Below, in pieces: positions 6,291-14,898 of a DNA stretch of 22,019 nucleotides. Made by a program: the position numbers and the translations under genes. The DNA lies in contig JBDTLT010000079.1 in the NCBI GenBank assembly GCA_039934635.1, positions 1-22,019 of the forward strand, in the 5' to 3' direction. The first letter of the stretch is position 1, and every line of letters begins with the position of its first letter. Under the pieces are notes generated by a model, which saw nothing but the letters and a program-made list of their open reading frames with translations, did no database searches and was not told where the DNA came from. This DNA comes from DATLFA01 sp039934635. GTDB lineage: Bacteria > Actinomycetota > Acidimicrobiia > Acidimicrobiales > WLNW01.

Positions 6291-7961
6291 ATGCATTCGA
6301 TTTTGCGGGGCGCGACAGTCGTCGACGGCACTGGTGGGCCGAGTCGGCCGGCCGACGTGGAGGTGGTCGACGGTTACATCACTTCCGTCGGCACCGTCGC
6401 GGCGCGCGACGGCGCCGAAGAGATCGACCTCACCGGGCTGGTCTTGTCACCGGGGTTCGTCGACATCCACACCCATTTCGACGCGCAGGTCTTCTGGGAT
6501 CGCGACCTCACGCCGTCGTCGTGGCACGGCGTCACGACGGTCGTGCAAGGCAACTGCGGCTTCGGCATCGCACCCGCACGGCCCGCTGATCGTCAACTCA
6601 TCATGGAGACGCTCGAGCTCGTCGAAGGCATGCAAGTGCCGACACTGCAGTCGGGCATCAACTGGAGCTTCGAGACCTTCCCCCAGTATCTCGACGCGCT
6701 GCGCACGTTGCCCAAACGCATCAACGTCGCCGCGTTCGTACCGCACTCGATGGTGCGCCTCTATGTCATGGGCGCCGAGGCCGCATTCTCGCGCGCGGCA
6801 ACCGATGACGAACTGGCCGAGATCTGTCGCGTGATCGCCGATGCGCTGCAGGCCGGCGCGATCGGCATCTCGACATCGCAGGCCCCTTCGCATCAAGGAC
6901 CGCAGGGCAAACCCGTCCCCAGCCGCTTCGCGGACAAGCGGGAGATCCGCGCGCTGGTCAAGACCCTCGCCGAGAACCGCAAGGACGGGATCATCGAGAT
7001 CACCTACGGGCCGCTGCTCGAGATCGAGGAAGTGGCGCAACTCTCCGCCGAGTTTGGCGTGCGCATCACGTGGGGGTCCGTGCTTCCCGGTCTCTTCGGT
7101 GGACCCGGTTCGGCGATGGCGATGCTCGAGCGGGGCGTCGCGGCCGGCGGCCAACTGTGGCCGCAGACGAGCACTCGCTACATCACCACGCAGATGAGCA
7201 TGGCCAACCCCTATCAATGGAGCCGCGTCCCGGCTTTTGCCGAAGTGCTGGGGCGCGGCCACGACGCCATGGCCGCGGCATATTCCGATTCCGAGTGGCG
7301 AACGCGAGCGCGTGAACAGACGGTGGCGATCGCCGGTCAGACCGACTTCCTCGACGGCGACATCGACGGCTATTTCCTGCGCACCTCCGTCGAAGAAACC
7401 GATGTGCACGAATCGCTGCGGGGCATCCCGTTGGCCACATTGGCCGCCGAGCGCGGTGAGCATCCGCTCGACGTCATGCTCGACCTCGCGCTGAAAGACA
7501 ATCTGGTCACGCGTTTTCGCAACGTGCCCCGCTCGACCAAGGCCGAGATGACCGATCTCGTCAAAGACCATCGCACCGTGCTCGGCGCGCACGACGCCGC
7601 GGCGCACGTCGACATGCTCTGCGACTCGTGCTATCCGAGCTACACGTTGCGCTACTGGGTGCGTGAAGAAGGCGCGCTCACGCTCGAAGAAGCCATCTGG
7701 CGCATGAGTGGGCAGCCGGCCGCGTTGTGGGGCCTGAGCGACCGCGGCGTCATCGCGCCGGGCAAGGTCGCCGACATGGTTGCGTTCAATCCCGACACCA
7801 TCAGCGAAACGCCGTTCGAGCGGTTGTACGACTTCCCGGCCAACGGCGATCGCCTCGTGTCGCGCAGCAAGGGCATCGAACACATCTGGGTGGGCGGTGT
7901 CGCGACGCGTAGCAACGGCGTCGACGTCGACGGCGCCGCGCCTGGAGTTCTCGTGTCATGA
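6291..7961 (+). CDS. N-acyl-D-amino-acid deacylase-like amidohydrolase
   Basis: This 556-residue protein resembles the D-aminoacylase group (COG3653) of the amidohydrolase superfamily. Visible landmarks are the N-terminal beta-sandwich strand (ILRGATVVDGTG), GFVDIHTHFDAQ with His60 and His62, GNCGFG with the bridging-type Cys89, GAHDAAAHVD with Asp435, and the closing GVIAPGKVADMVAFNPDTI. The segments where classical D-aminoacylase has two further zinc histidines read EITYGPLLE and VRITWGSV, without His. It therefore belongs to the divergent, functionally unassigned branch common in actinobacteria. An AGGGGG ribosome site precedes the ATG. Its stop overlaps the next amidohydrolase start by 4 bp (ATGA), so the two are translated together and may act in sequence on one substrate. 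Confidence 0.85.
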   Translation: MHSILRGATVVDGTGGPSRPADVEVVDGYITSVGTVAARDGAEEIDLTGLVLSPGFVDIHTHFDAQVFWDRDLTPSSWHGVTTVVQGNCGFGIAPARPADRQLIMETLELVEGMQVPTLQSGINWSFETFPQYLDALRTLPKRINVAAFVPHSMVRLYVMGAEAAFSRAATDDELAEICRVIADALQAGAIGISTSQAPSHQGPQGKPVPSRFADKREIRALVKTLAENRKDGIIEITYGPLLEIEEVAQLSAEFGVRITWGSVLPGLFGGPGSAMAMLERGVAAGGQLWPQTSTRYITTQMSMANPYQWSRVPAFAEVLGRGHDAMAAAYSDSEWRTRAREQTVAIAGQTDFLDGDIDGYFLRTSVEETDVHESLRGIPLATLAAERGEHPLDVMLDLALKDNLVTRFRNVPRSTKAEMTDLVKDHRTVLGAHDAAAHVDMLCDSCYPSYTLRYWVREEGALTLEEAIWRMSGQPAALWGLSDRGVIAPGKVADMVAFNPDTISETPFERLYDFPANGDRLVSRSKGIEHIWVGGVATRSNGVDVDGAAPGVLVS

Positions 7962-9142
7962 CCGCCGTCGCGACCATCGTCGACGAGATCCCGATCATCG
8001 ATTCCGACACGCACGTCATCGAGCCGGCCGATCTCTGGACGTCGCGATTGTCGACCGACAAATGGGGGACGCTCGTTCCCCACGTGCGTTGGGACGACGC
8101 CACTGCCGAAGAGGTCTGGTACTTCGGCGACAAGAAGATCTACGCCGCCGGCCTCGCGGCCGGCGCGCGATGGCACGAGTACCCGCCCGACCATCCCCGC
8201 CGCATTGCCGACGCCGACCCTCGCTGTTATGACGCCCGACGCCGGCTCGAGCACATGGATGACTTCGGAGTGCTCGCGCAGGTGCTCTACCCGAACATCG
8301 GCGTGTTCCAGGTCAACGAATACATCGGCATGAAGGCCGATCCCCAACTCGTGCTCGAATGCGTGCAGGCCTACAACGACTTCCTCGTCGACTTCAGCGC
8401 CATCGCACCGAATCGGTACGTGCCGTTGATGACCGTGCCGTTCTGGAACCTCGAAGCCGCCATCACCGAACTGCACCGCGGCTACGCAATCGGCCACAAG
8501 GGCGTGGTCTTCCCCGCTCGCATGGAGGACTTCAACCTGCCGCCGCTGTCGCACCCGCACTGGGATCCGTTCTGGTCCGAAGTGCAAGAGATGGACCTGT
8601 CCATCAACTTCCACATCGGGTCGGGCAACATTCCGATGTTCGGCACCGACAATTCGGGCAAGCATCTCAACTACGCGTGGACCGGCTCCATGCTGTTCTT
8701 CCTCAACGCCAACGCGATCACGTCGTTGATCTTCGGCGGCGTGTGCCAGCGCTTTCCCCGCCTCAAGTTCGTGTCGGTGGAGAGCGGCGTCGGGTGGGTG
8801 CCGTTTCTACTCGAGGGAATGGACTGGCAGTTCCACAACTCCGGCGCACACATCGAACACCCCGAACTCGAATTGCTGCCCAGTGAGTACTTCGCCCGCC
8901 AGATCTACAGCTGCTTCTGGTTCGAACGGGCGTCGGCGCGCGCCGCGATCGAGCAACTCGGCGCCGACCACGTGATGTTCGAGACCGACTTCCCGCACTC
9001 GACCGGCATCACTCCCGGCCCGGCCAGCGCCGCACTCGCACCACGCGACCACCTGCGCATCGCACTGGCCGGCCTGCCCGACGACGCCATCCGCAAGGTG
9101 TTGCACGACAACGCGGCCGAGCTCTACCACCTAACGGTCTGA
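7958..9142 (+). CDS. Amidohydrolase_2 family metal-dependent hydrolase or decarboxylase
   Basis: This 394-residue protein is in the same family as the gene at 859-2085. It has IIDSDTHVIEPADLWTSRL near the N-terminus (Asp17 and His19), YDARRRLEHMDDFGVLAQVLYPNIG, an NFHIGSG block with a metal-ligand His, VESGVGWVPFLLE, and FETDFPHSTG with the conserved Asp near the C-terminus. The Glu of VESG stands where ACMSD-like enzymes often have a His, a common variation in this branch. The ATG overlaps the preceding stop (ATGA), and its 3' end overlaps the convergent winged-helix gene by 12 bp. The substrate is not known. Pairing with a deacylase-like protein suggests consecutive hydrolytic steps, which is inference. 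Confidence 0.88.
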   Translation: MTAVATIVDEIPIIDSDTHVIEPADLWTSRLSTDKWGTLVPHVRWDDATAEEVWYFGDKKIYAAGLAAGARWHEYPPDHPRRIADADPRCYDARRRLEHMDDFGVLAQVLYPNIGVFQVNEYIGMKADPQLVLECVQAYNDFLVDFSAIAPNRYVPLMTVPFWNLEAAITELHRGYAIGHKGVVFPARMEDFNLPPLSHPHWDPFWSEVQEMDLSINFHIGSGNIPMFGTDNSGKHLNYAWTGSMLFFLNANAITSLIFGGVCQRFPRLKFVSVESGVGWVPFLLEGMDWQFHNSGAHIEHPELELLPSEYFARQIYSCFWFERASARAAIEQLGADHVMFETDFPHSTGITPGPASAALAPRDHLRIALAGLPDDAIRKVLHDNAAELYHLTV

Positions 9143-10324
9143 CCCGAGGCGCTGCTCCAGAGGTGTCCTGAATCTCGGCGTGATCCTCGTGTCGCCCAAC
9201 CATGCCTCGAGCCGCTTCGCTTCGGCGGCGATCTTGTCGGCGGCCCACGAGTCGACCTTTTCCAAGAACTCGACCGCGATCGTTCCGTCGCGGCGTTGCG
9301 TCCACCCGCCCACGATGCGTCCGTTGCACCACACCGTCGGCCCCGCATTGCCGTTGCGGTCGAACAGCGAAGGCTGATGGTCGCCGAGGAACCACGTTCG
9401 TTCCTTCCATCCCATCACCGTCGGATCGAGGCTGGGCAAGAGCGCGACCCAGCGCTTTGCCCGCGCCGGGCGGGCGTCGGTGTCCAACATGTAGGCCGCG
9501 CCATCGCCGACGCGAACTTCAAGGGCCTCGACCGCGCGTAGCGCGGCCAGCGTCGTGGCGCCGCTCCAGCCCGTCCACCATTTGATGTCGGTCAAGGTGC
9601 CCGGCCCGTAGGTGTGCAACCACCGCCGCACGAGTTCGGCACGCGCATCGGGTGCATCGATGGCGCGCAATGGACTGCCGAGCCACGTGTCCATCGGTAC
9701 CCATCGATACTGAGTCGACAGCCAGCTACCGAGGGGACGGCCCCGAACGATGCGAGCATCGGTGGCGAGCATGAAGAGCACACGCGTCGACAGACCCGTC
9801 GTGCCCGCCCACTTCTTTCCTTCGCCGATCACGAGCTTGCCCGCGAGTTCAGCCACCGCGCTCGTCAGTTGTGTGGCCGTCGCCTCGCCCCGTGCCTCGA
9901 GGACGGCGAGCGTCTTGCGCTCGACCTTGCGCACCCACGCCGCGCCGTCGCGCGCGATGCCTTGACCTTCGATCAGCGCGATCAGCCGGCGCCGTTCGCC
10001 CGCGGCGAGTGCCTGCGTGCACGCCGCATCGAGCATCGGCGCGTCGGCGACGGGCACCACGAACATCGTGCGGCGCATTCCCAACATGCGGATCAGCGAG
10101 CGATCGTCGTACAGCGCCTTTTCGAGTTGGTCGCGTTCGAAGCCACGGACGCGGGCCCAGCTCGACAAATACACGGTGACCGGGTCGCTCGAGTGGAGGC
10201 CAACCAGCGCGGCCGAAACTTCCCCGACCGTTGCTGCCGGTGACGCCAAGTGATGACGGTCGCCCAGTCGGGCACGCCGTTCGTCACCATCAATCGTTGT
10301 CACCACGATCGCCGAGTCAACCAT
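9131..10324 (-). CDS. Winged-helix DNA-binding domain protein (HTH_42/YcaQ-AlkZ-like)
   Basis: This roughly 397-residue protein matches the HTH_42 family typified by E. coli YcaQ and Streptomyces AlkZ, glycosylases that unhook DNA crosslinks and alkylated bases. Family blocks are ERRARLGDRHHLASPA, VGLHSSDPVTVYLSSWARV, LYDDRSLIRMLGMRRTMFVVP, YGPGTLTDIKWWTGWS, LLPSLDPTVMGWKER and VWCNGRIVGGWTQRRDG. The last blocks are the C-terminal part with the family's DPTVMGW signature. Many actinobacterial homologues are uncharacterised, so DNA repair is a family-based guess. The start is placed at the ATG at 10324; GTG codons at 10306 and 10303 are alternatives and no ribosome site decides. It is divergent from the methyltransferase, whose -10 box overlaps this start codon. 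Confidence 0.8.
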   Translation of the reverse strand: MVDSAIVVTTIDGDERRARLGDRHHLASPAATVGEVSAALVGLHSSDPVTVYLSSWARVRGFERDQLEKALYDDRSLIRMLGMRRTMFVVPVADAPMLDAACTQALAAGERRRLIALIEGQGIARDGAAWVRKVERKTLAVLEARGEATATQLTSAVAELAGKLVIGEGKKWAGTTGLSTRVLFMLATDARIVRGRPLGSWLSTQYRWVPMDTWLGSPLRAIDAPDARAELVRRWLHTYGPGTLTDIKWWTGWSGATTLAALRAVEALEVRVGDGAAYMLDTDARPARAKRWVALLPSLDPTVMGWKERTWFLGDHQPSLFDRNGNAGPTVWCNGRIVGGWTQRRDGTIAVEFLEKVDSWAADKIAAEAKRLEAWLGDTRITPRFRTPLEQRLGSDR

Positions 10325-10327
10325 ACT
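10322..10327 (+). promoter_or_regulatory. -10 box (CATACT) of the methyltransferase gene
   Basis: CATACT keeps the two key -10 bases (A at position 2, T at position 6) and lies exactly six bases (GGGGCG) before the ATG at 10334. This is the same geometry as the boxes at 828, 847 and 4068-4077. It overlaps the start codon of the divergent winged-helix gene. Confidence 0.42.
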
Positions 10328-10333
10328 GGGGCG

Positions 10334-10957
10334 ATGCCGAACCTGTGGGAGCGACCTGAACACGCCACGAGCTATCTGGCGCGGGCCGATCGACTACCGC
10401 ATCGACGCGAGGGCGAAGACATCCTCGCTCGCGATCTCTCCGGCGCGTTACCCGGTCGCGTGCTCGACCTCGGCTGCGGCGACGGACGGCTGGCGGCCAT
10501 CGTGCTCGACGCCTATCCCGATTCGCACGCGGTTTGTGTCGACATGTCGACCACGATGCTCGCCGCGGCAGCCGCGCGGTTCGGCGACGACGGACGCGTC
10601 GCCCTGCGGCAGCACGATCTCGACGAGCCCTTGCGCATCGAGGGCCAATTCGACGCGATCGTGTCCTCGTTCGCCATCCATCACCTCAGCGATCAACGCA
10701 AGCACGCGTTGTACGGTGAGATCGCCGCGCTGCTCGCGCCCGGTGGCGTGTTCTGCAATCTCGATCTCGTGGCCAGCCCGACGCGAGCACTGCACGAGCG
10801 GTGGCGCGACGAGATGGGCGTCGTCGACGATCCGTCGGACATTCTGTGTGATCTACAACGCCAGTTATCGTGGATTTCCGCCGTGGGACTGCACGACGTC
10901 GACTGCATCTGGAAGTGGCGCAGTCTCGCCCTCATGCGCGGCCAGATGCTCGGCTGA
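10334..10957 (+). CDS. Class I SAM-dependent methyltransferase
   Basis: This 207-residue protein has the Rossmann-like SAM-binding fold. Motif I is VLDLGCGDGRLA, followed by an acidic end of strand 2 (AVCVDMSTTML), motif II/III FDAIVSSFAIHHLSDQRK, and a post-III LLAPGGVFCNLDLV block. The substrate is not evident; the size and the SSFAIHHL motif suit small-molecule methyltransferases of the UbiE/Methyltransf_11/25 type. The ATG at 10334 is preferred over an upstream in-frame ATG at 10250, because that extension would run antisense through the divergent neighbour and the -10 box sits before 10334. The last 265 bases are opposed by the reading frame of the small gene at 10693-11277. Confidence 0.85.
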   Translation: MPNLWERPEHATSYLARADRLPHRREGEDILARDLSGALPGRVLDLGCGDGRLAAIVLDAYPDSHAVCVDMSTTMLAAAAARFGDDGRVALRQHDLDEPLRIEGQFDAIVSSFAIHHLSDQRKHALYGEIAALLAPGGVFCNLDLVASPTRALHERWRDEMGVVDDPSDILCDLQRQLSWISAVGLHDVDCIWKWRSLALMRGQMLG

Positions 10958-11277
10958 CCGGCGCGCACGTAAGTGCTCGAGGAGGCGACGTTCTTCCTCG
11001 CCGAGACTTCCCCGATGTGATAGACGCCGTAGCCGATTCGCCGTGCCCGGCCCTTCGCGCACTCGTAGCGCAGCGCATCGGCCACCGCCTTCTTGGTAAC
11101 CGACGGATCGAGGCGGTGACGACCCTTGAGGCACGTCCACATCTCATCTATCGAACACGAGCCCACCGCGAGGAGAACCGCCAACGCTGCATGACGCAAT
11201 CGTGTCCCCCGAATACCAAGGTAATAGTCGTCAACGGTCTTGGTGCGGTGCTTGCTGAAGTCATGGCGTCCCTGCAT
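10693..11277 (-). CDS. Small winged-helix-like hypothetical protein, 3' end antisense to the methyltransferase
   Basis: The N-terminal 100 residues from the ATG at 11277 look like a real protein of a type I associate with actinobacterial hypothetical proteins: YYLGIRGTRLRHAALAVLLAVG, SIDEMWTCLKGRHRL, SVTKKAVADALRYECAKGRARRIGYGVYHIG. The order helix-helix-recognition helix-Gly/Tyr wing suggests a winged-helix DNA-binding domain. That domain ends near position 10990, just short of the methyltransferase stop. The frame then continues for about 95 residues of Ser/Arg-rich, non-conserved sequence antisense to the methyltransferase and stops at 10693. Either the original stop codon was lost by mutation or deletion, or the 3' end was joined here by rearrangement. 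The domain is likely real; the true 3' end is uncertain. Confidence 0.5.
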   Translation of the reverse strand: MQGRHDFSKHRTKTVDDYYLGIRGTRLRHAALAVLLAVGSCSIDEMWTCLKGRHRLDPSVTKKAVADALRYECAKGRARRIGYGVYHIGEVSARKNVASSSTYVRAGQPSIWPRMRARLRHFQMQSTSCSPTAEIHDNWRCRSHRMSDGSSTTPISSRHRSCSARVGLATRSRLQNTPPGASSAAISPYNACLR

Positions 11278-11387
11278 TCGCCCATTCTTCCGACGCCCAC
11301 TGACAACCAAGGCAGCACGTACCCGGCCCTCGTTCTGGTTTTCTAAAACAACATGCCCCACCCACGCTCCCTTCCGCGTACGCGACA

Positions 11388-11415
11388 GTGGGGGCCCGGC
11401 GAACCGGGCCCCCAC
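11388..11415. terminator. 12-bp perfect GC hairpin downstream of the ABC exporter operon (U-less terminator)
   Basis: The arms at 11388-11399 and 11404-11415 pair over 12 bases without mismatch around a CGAA tetraloop. The hairpin begins about 20 bp past the permease stop, read on the minus strand. No T-run follows in either direction. It would fit the U-less intrinsic terminators reported for actinobacteria. It also separates the exporter from the small gene at 11277. Confidence 0.65.
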
Positions 11416-11435
11416 GTGTACGAACTGACCAGAGA

Positions 11436-13952
11436 TCAACCCGCAGAGATCGCCTTGAGCACGTTCAACTTTGCGGCCCGGCGAGCCGGCATGATCGCCG
11501 CACCGACACCCGCCGCTGCCGCGACCACCGTGACCACGAGCAAGCTCCCGACGGGGATCGACAGCTCGGTGATGCCTTGGTCCGAAAGTGCCCGCACCAT
11601 CGCCCATCCGAAGAAGGTGCCGACGGCCAACCCGAGCGAGGTACCGAACAGTGCGATCAACACTGCTTCCCAGCGCACGGTGGACCGCACTTGCGCTTTG
11701 GCCATACCGACCGCCCGCAACAGCCCGAGCTCACGAGTGCGTTCGAAGATCGACAGCGCCAACGTGTTGGCGATGCCGAGCAGTGCGATCACGATCGCCA
11801 GCGCCAGCATGGCGTAGATCAACCCGAGCATCTTGTCGATGTTCGCATTGAGTGCGTCGATGAAGGCCTGCTTGTCGAGCACCTCGGCCGACGGATAGGG
11901 CGCCGCCGCGTCCATCAGCGCGTTCTCATCGCTGGCGCTGACATAGATGCGGAAGTCGAGCTGGTTCGGCAAGTTGGCCTCGAAGGCGTCGAGCCCGACG
12001 AACTCTTTGCCCAACCATTCCTGCGAATTGTCGAAGATGGCCCGCACGACGAACGGCTTGGTTCCGCCGACAAATGTGACATCGACCGTGTCGCCGAGGT
12101 GCCAACCCTGATCCGTGGCTTCGTCCGCGAACACTGCGATGCCATCGGCGCCGAGCGCCGTCACGTCGCCGGTCACGGTGCCGAGGTCGGTGATTCGACC
12201 AACGGTGGTTGCATCGAAGGCGAAGAACTCCGCCCGGCTCATGCCGTCGACTTCCGCACGCGTGACCCGAGAAGCGGTGACCACTTCGATACCTTGACGG
12301 CCGCGCAGTGACGCCGCGAGATCGGGGCTGATGCCGGCGGTCGAGTCGTAGGCACCCGATTCGACGACGTGCGTACCGAGGTAGTCCCGGCCGAGTGCAC
12401 TCGAGATCGACGTCTTGGTCGAAGCGGCAAAGATCGTGATGAAACCGACCAAGCCGACTCCGATCATCAACGATGCCGCGGTGCGAGCGGTGCGCTTCGG
12501 ATTGCGCATCGCATTTTGACGGGCGAGCGCCCCTGACATGCCCCGAGTGCGGGGCAGCGGTGAACCGATCAGTCGGGTCACCGGCCGCGCCAGCACCGGT
12601 CCGAGCACCGACACGCCGATGAACACCAGGAACGCACCGAGGCCGACGAGGCTGAGCGGCGCACCGCCCAATCCGGCCAGCAATGCGGCGACACCCACTG
12701 CGGTGATCGCCACACCAGCGGCCGCCCGGCGCTTGGAACCGGCAGTGTTGTCGAGGGCCGGCTCCCGCAACGCTTCGATGGGGGCAACTCTCGCGGCCCG
12801 TCGCGCCGGCAGGAACGCCGATGCGAGGGTGACGAGGATGCCGACGGTCAGCGACACGACGATCGTGCGTCCGCTCACGACGGTTGGGCCATCGGGAACG
12901 TCGAACCCGAACGAACCCAGCAAGGCTTTCAGGCCAGAGGCCACACCGATGCCGATCACCAATCCGATCGCCGATGCGATGACCGCGACCGCCGCCGCTT
13001 CGGCGAGCACCGAGCGCAACACCTGGCGACGGTTGGCCCCGATCGCTCGCAGCATCGCCATCTCACGAGTGCGTTGGGCAACCGTGATCGAGAACGTGTT
13101 GTTGATGATGAACGCCCCGACGAACACGGCGACCAGAGCGAAGATCAACATGAAGACGTTGAAGAACTTGAAGCTGTCGGCGACAGACTTCTGATCTTCC
13201 GCGGTCAACGCGGCGCCGGTGATGACCTGCACATCGGATCCGACGACCTGATCGATCGCCGCTACCAATTGTGCTTGCGAGGTGCCCGATTCGGCGGTGA
13301 CGGCGATGCCGTCGACCTTGCCCGGCTCGCCGAGCAATTGCTGCGCCACGTTGTCGGTGAACAGCACGGCCGACGCGCCACCCGGCGAATCGGCGGTGCC
13401 GAACTTCGCGATGCCGGAGATGGTGAACTCACGTGGCGCGCCCTTCGAGAGCACCGTCGCGCGGTCACCGGCGTGATAGCCCGCAACATCGGCCGAGTGC
13501 TTGTCGATGACGATCTCGTCGTCGTTCGTCGGAGCGTGGCCCGACGCGATGCGATACGGGTTCAGGTCGCCGACGGTGACCCAGTTGAGCCCGAACGTCG
13601 GCGCGACCTGGGGGTCGCCCACCGGCGTTGCGGACTTGTCGACGAGTTGGGCGTAGCCGCTGATGCGCACCGCGACATCGCTCGTGCCGTCGGCCTGGCG
13701 TACCTGATCGACGAGCGCCGCATCGACGCGGGGGCGGGCCTCGCCGAAGCCGAGCGCGAGCTCGGAAGGTCCGCGCACATAGGCGTCGGTGCCGGCATTC
13801 GCATCGGCGAGGACATTGTCCAGAGTGCGACCGATCGTGTCGGTCAGCACCAGAGTGCCCGCCAGGAAGGCGACGCCCAGTAGGACGGCGGTGGCGGTGG
13901 TGAGGAGCCGCAGCTTCTTGGCGGCGAGTTGCTTGATGGTGAGGCGCAACAT
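11436..13952 (-). CDS. ABC transporter permease, double-FtsX (MacB/LolE-like) type
   Basis: This 838-residue membrane protein contains two FtsX cores. The N-terminal anchor (about residues 15-35) is followed by a large extracytoplasmic domain and the first core (about 265-395, with NNTFSITVAQRTREMAMLRAIGANRRQVL and PARRAARVAPIEALRE). A central pair of membrane segments lies near 410-465, then a segment near 490-515 and a second extracytoplasmic domain. The second core is at about 710-838, with NTLALSIFERTRELGLLRAVGMAKAQV and PARRAAKLNVLKAISAG. Such proteins do not import; they export or extract peptides, lipids or antibiotics from the membrane using a MacB-type ATPase. The ATPase gene ends 5 bp upstream. 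The start ATG follows closely on the ATPase stop, indicating coupled translation. Confidence 0.93.
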   Translation of the reverse strand: MLRLTIKQLAAKKLRLLTTATAVLLGVAFLAGTLVLTDTIGRTLDNVLADANAGTDAYVRGPSELALGFGEARPRVDAALVDQVRQADGTSDVAVRISGYAQLVDKSATPVGDPQVAPTFGLNWVTVGDLNPYRIASGHAPTNDDEIVIDKHSADVAGYHAGDRATVLSKGAPREFTISGIAKFGTADSPGGASAVLFTDNVAQQLLGEPGKVDGIAVTAESGTSQAQLVAAIDQVVGSDVQVITGAALTAEDQKSVADSFKFFNVFMLIFALVAVFVGAFIINNTFSITVAQRTREMAMLRAIGANRRQVLRSVLAEAAAVAVIASAIGLVIGIGVASGLKALLGSFGFDVPDGPTVVSGRTIVVSLTVGILVTLASAFLPARRAARVAPIEALREPALDNTAGSKRRAAAGVAITAVGVAALLAGLGGAPLSLVGLGAFLVFIGVSVLGPVLARPVTRLIGSPLPRTRGMSGALARQNAMRNPKRTARTAASLMIGVGLVGFITIFAASTKTSISSALGRDYLGTHVVESGAYDSTAGISPDLAASLRGRQGIEVVTASRVTRAEVDGMSRAEFFAFDATTVGRITDLGTVTGDVTALGADGIAVFADEATDQGWHLGDTVDVTFVGGTKPFVVRAIFDNSQEWLGKEFVGLDAFEANLPNQLDFRIYVSASDENALMDAAAPYPSAEVLDKQAFIDALNANIDKMLGLIYAMLALAIVIALLGIANTLALSIFERTRELGLLRAVGMAKAQVRSTVRWEAVLIALFGTSLGLAVGTFFGWAMVRALSDQGITELSIPVGSLLVVTVVAAAAGVGAAIMPARRAAKLNVLKAISAG

Positions 13953-13957
13953 TGGAC

Positions 13958-14722
13958 TCAGTCCCCCAGCTTCTTGATGCGATCCAGAACGGTGTTGGCG
14001 GTTGGTGCGTCGATCTCGTCGACGATGCGACCGTCCGCGAGGAACACGGCGCGGTCGGCGTAGGCGGCAGCCATCGGGTCGTGGGTCACCATCACGATGG
14101 TCTGCCCGAATTCACGCACTGCGGTACGCATGAACGAGAGGATCTCCGCTCCCGTGCGTGAGTCGAGGTTGCCCGTCGGCTCGTCGGCGAAGATGATCTG
14201 CGGCTTGGACGCGAGGGCACGGGCCACTGCGACCCGTTGTTGTTGGCCACCGGAGAGCTCCGACGGACGGTGCGAGAGGCGGCTGCGCAACCCGACGGTG
14301 TCGACGACATGATCGAGCCATGCGCGGTCGGGCTTACGACCGGCGAGCGCGGACGGCAGCGTGATGTTCTCGAGCGCCGTCAGCGTCGGTACGAGATTGA
14401 ACGCCTGGAAGATGAAACCGACGTGATCCCGGCGCAACTGCGTGAGCTGCCGGTCGGTGAGCTTCGACAGATCGGCGTTGCCGATCCACACCGAGCCCGA
14501 CGAGAGACCGTCGAGGCCGGCGAGGCAATGCATGAGCGTCGACTTGCCCGAGCCCGAGGGGCCCATGATGGCAGTGAAGCGACCCGTCGGGAATTCGACG
14601 GTGACGTCGTCGAGCGCCCGCACGAGTGCTTCGCCGGAGCCGTACGTCTTGGTCGCGTTGCGCGCCATCGCCGCCACCGTGGTGGCGACGGGCGCTCGAG
14701 GTGGTGTGAGGACTGTGGTCAT
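13958..14722 (-). CDS. ABC transporter ATP-binding protein (MacB/LolD-like)
   Basis: This 254-residue ATPase powers the double-FtsX permease. All motifs are intact: Walker A GPSGSGKST (54-62), Q-loop Gln106 in FIFQAFNL, signature LSGGQQQRVAVARAL (156-170), Walker B IIFADEPTG with Glu181, D-loop NLDSRTG and H-loop His214. The FQAFNLVPTLTALEN block is typical of the MacB/LolD/FtsE class. The ATG at 14722 is chosen over an upstream in-frame ATG at 14770 because an AAGGAG ribosome site lies eight bases before it. It is divergent from the histidine kinase, so the exporter is probably a target of that two-component system. Confidence 0.94.
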   Translation of the reverse strand: MTTVLTPPRAPVATTVAAMARNATKTYGSGEALVRALDDVTVEFPTGRFTAIMGPSGSGKSTLMHCLAGLDGLSSGSVWIGNADLSKLTDRQLTQLRRDHVGFIFQAFNLVPTLTALENITLPSALAGRKPDRAWLDHVVDTVGLRSRLSHRPSELSGGQQQRVAVARALASKPQIIFADEPTGNLDSRTGAEILSFMRTAVREFGQTIVMVTHDPMAAAYADRAVFLADGRIVDEIDAPTANTVLDRIKKLGD

Positions 14723-14812
14723 TTCGGGAACTCCTTGAGTCGAGAGTGGATGGGGGCACTCTGCGCTCATTCAGAACCCGTGTCGTCAGCCGTGCGACGG
14801 TTTGGCGGCTAC

Positions 14813-14840
14813 CTCCGCAGACCTACATCTGCAGACGGAG
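14813..14840. promoter_or_regulatory. Inverted and direct repeat in the exporter/two-component divergent region, candidate operator
   Basis: GCAGA (14817-14821) and TCTGC (14828-14832) form an inverted repeat with a 6-base centre, flanked by CTCC on the left and GGAG on the right. GCAGAC also occurs twice as a direct repeat (14817-14822 and 14831-14836). The element lies in the 176-bp gap between the ATPase and kinase starts. It is a plausible binding site for the NarL-type regulator encoded at 16077, but no consensus supports it. Confidence 0.3.
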
Positions 14841-14885
14841 CCGCGTTCATCCTCGGGACCGATGCCCTCGCCGGCCCCGGTTCGC

Positions 14886-14891
14886 TACCGT
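14886..14891 (+). promoter_or_regulatory. -10 box (TACCGT) of the histidine kinase gene
   Basis: TACCGT lies seven bases before the GTG at 14899, close to the leaderless geometry of other genes in the window. It supports the GTG start rather than the longer in-frame reading from 14746. Confidence 0.4.
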
Positions 14892-14898
14892 GCCCGTT

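Noticed and set aside
6447..7883. A 478-residue minus-strand frame opposite the deacylase-like gene
   Set aside because: It lies wholly within a well-supported gene on the other strand, and its sequence has no family features.
14746..14898. A 51-residue N-terminal extension of the histidine kinase
   Set aside because: It is Arg-rich, covers the divergent promoter region and has no ribosome site, while the GTG at 14899 follows a -10 box.
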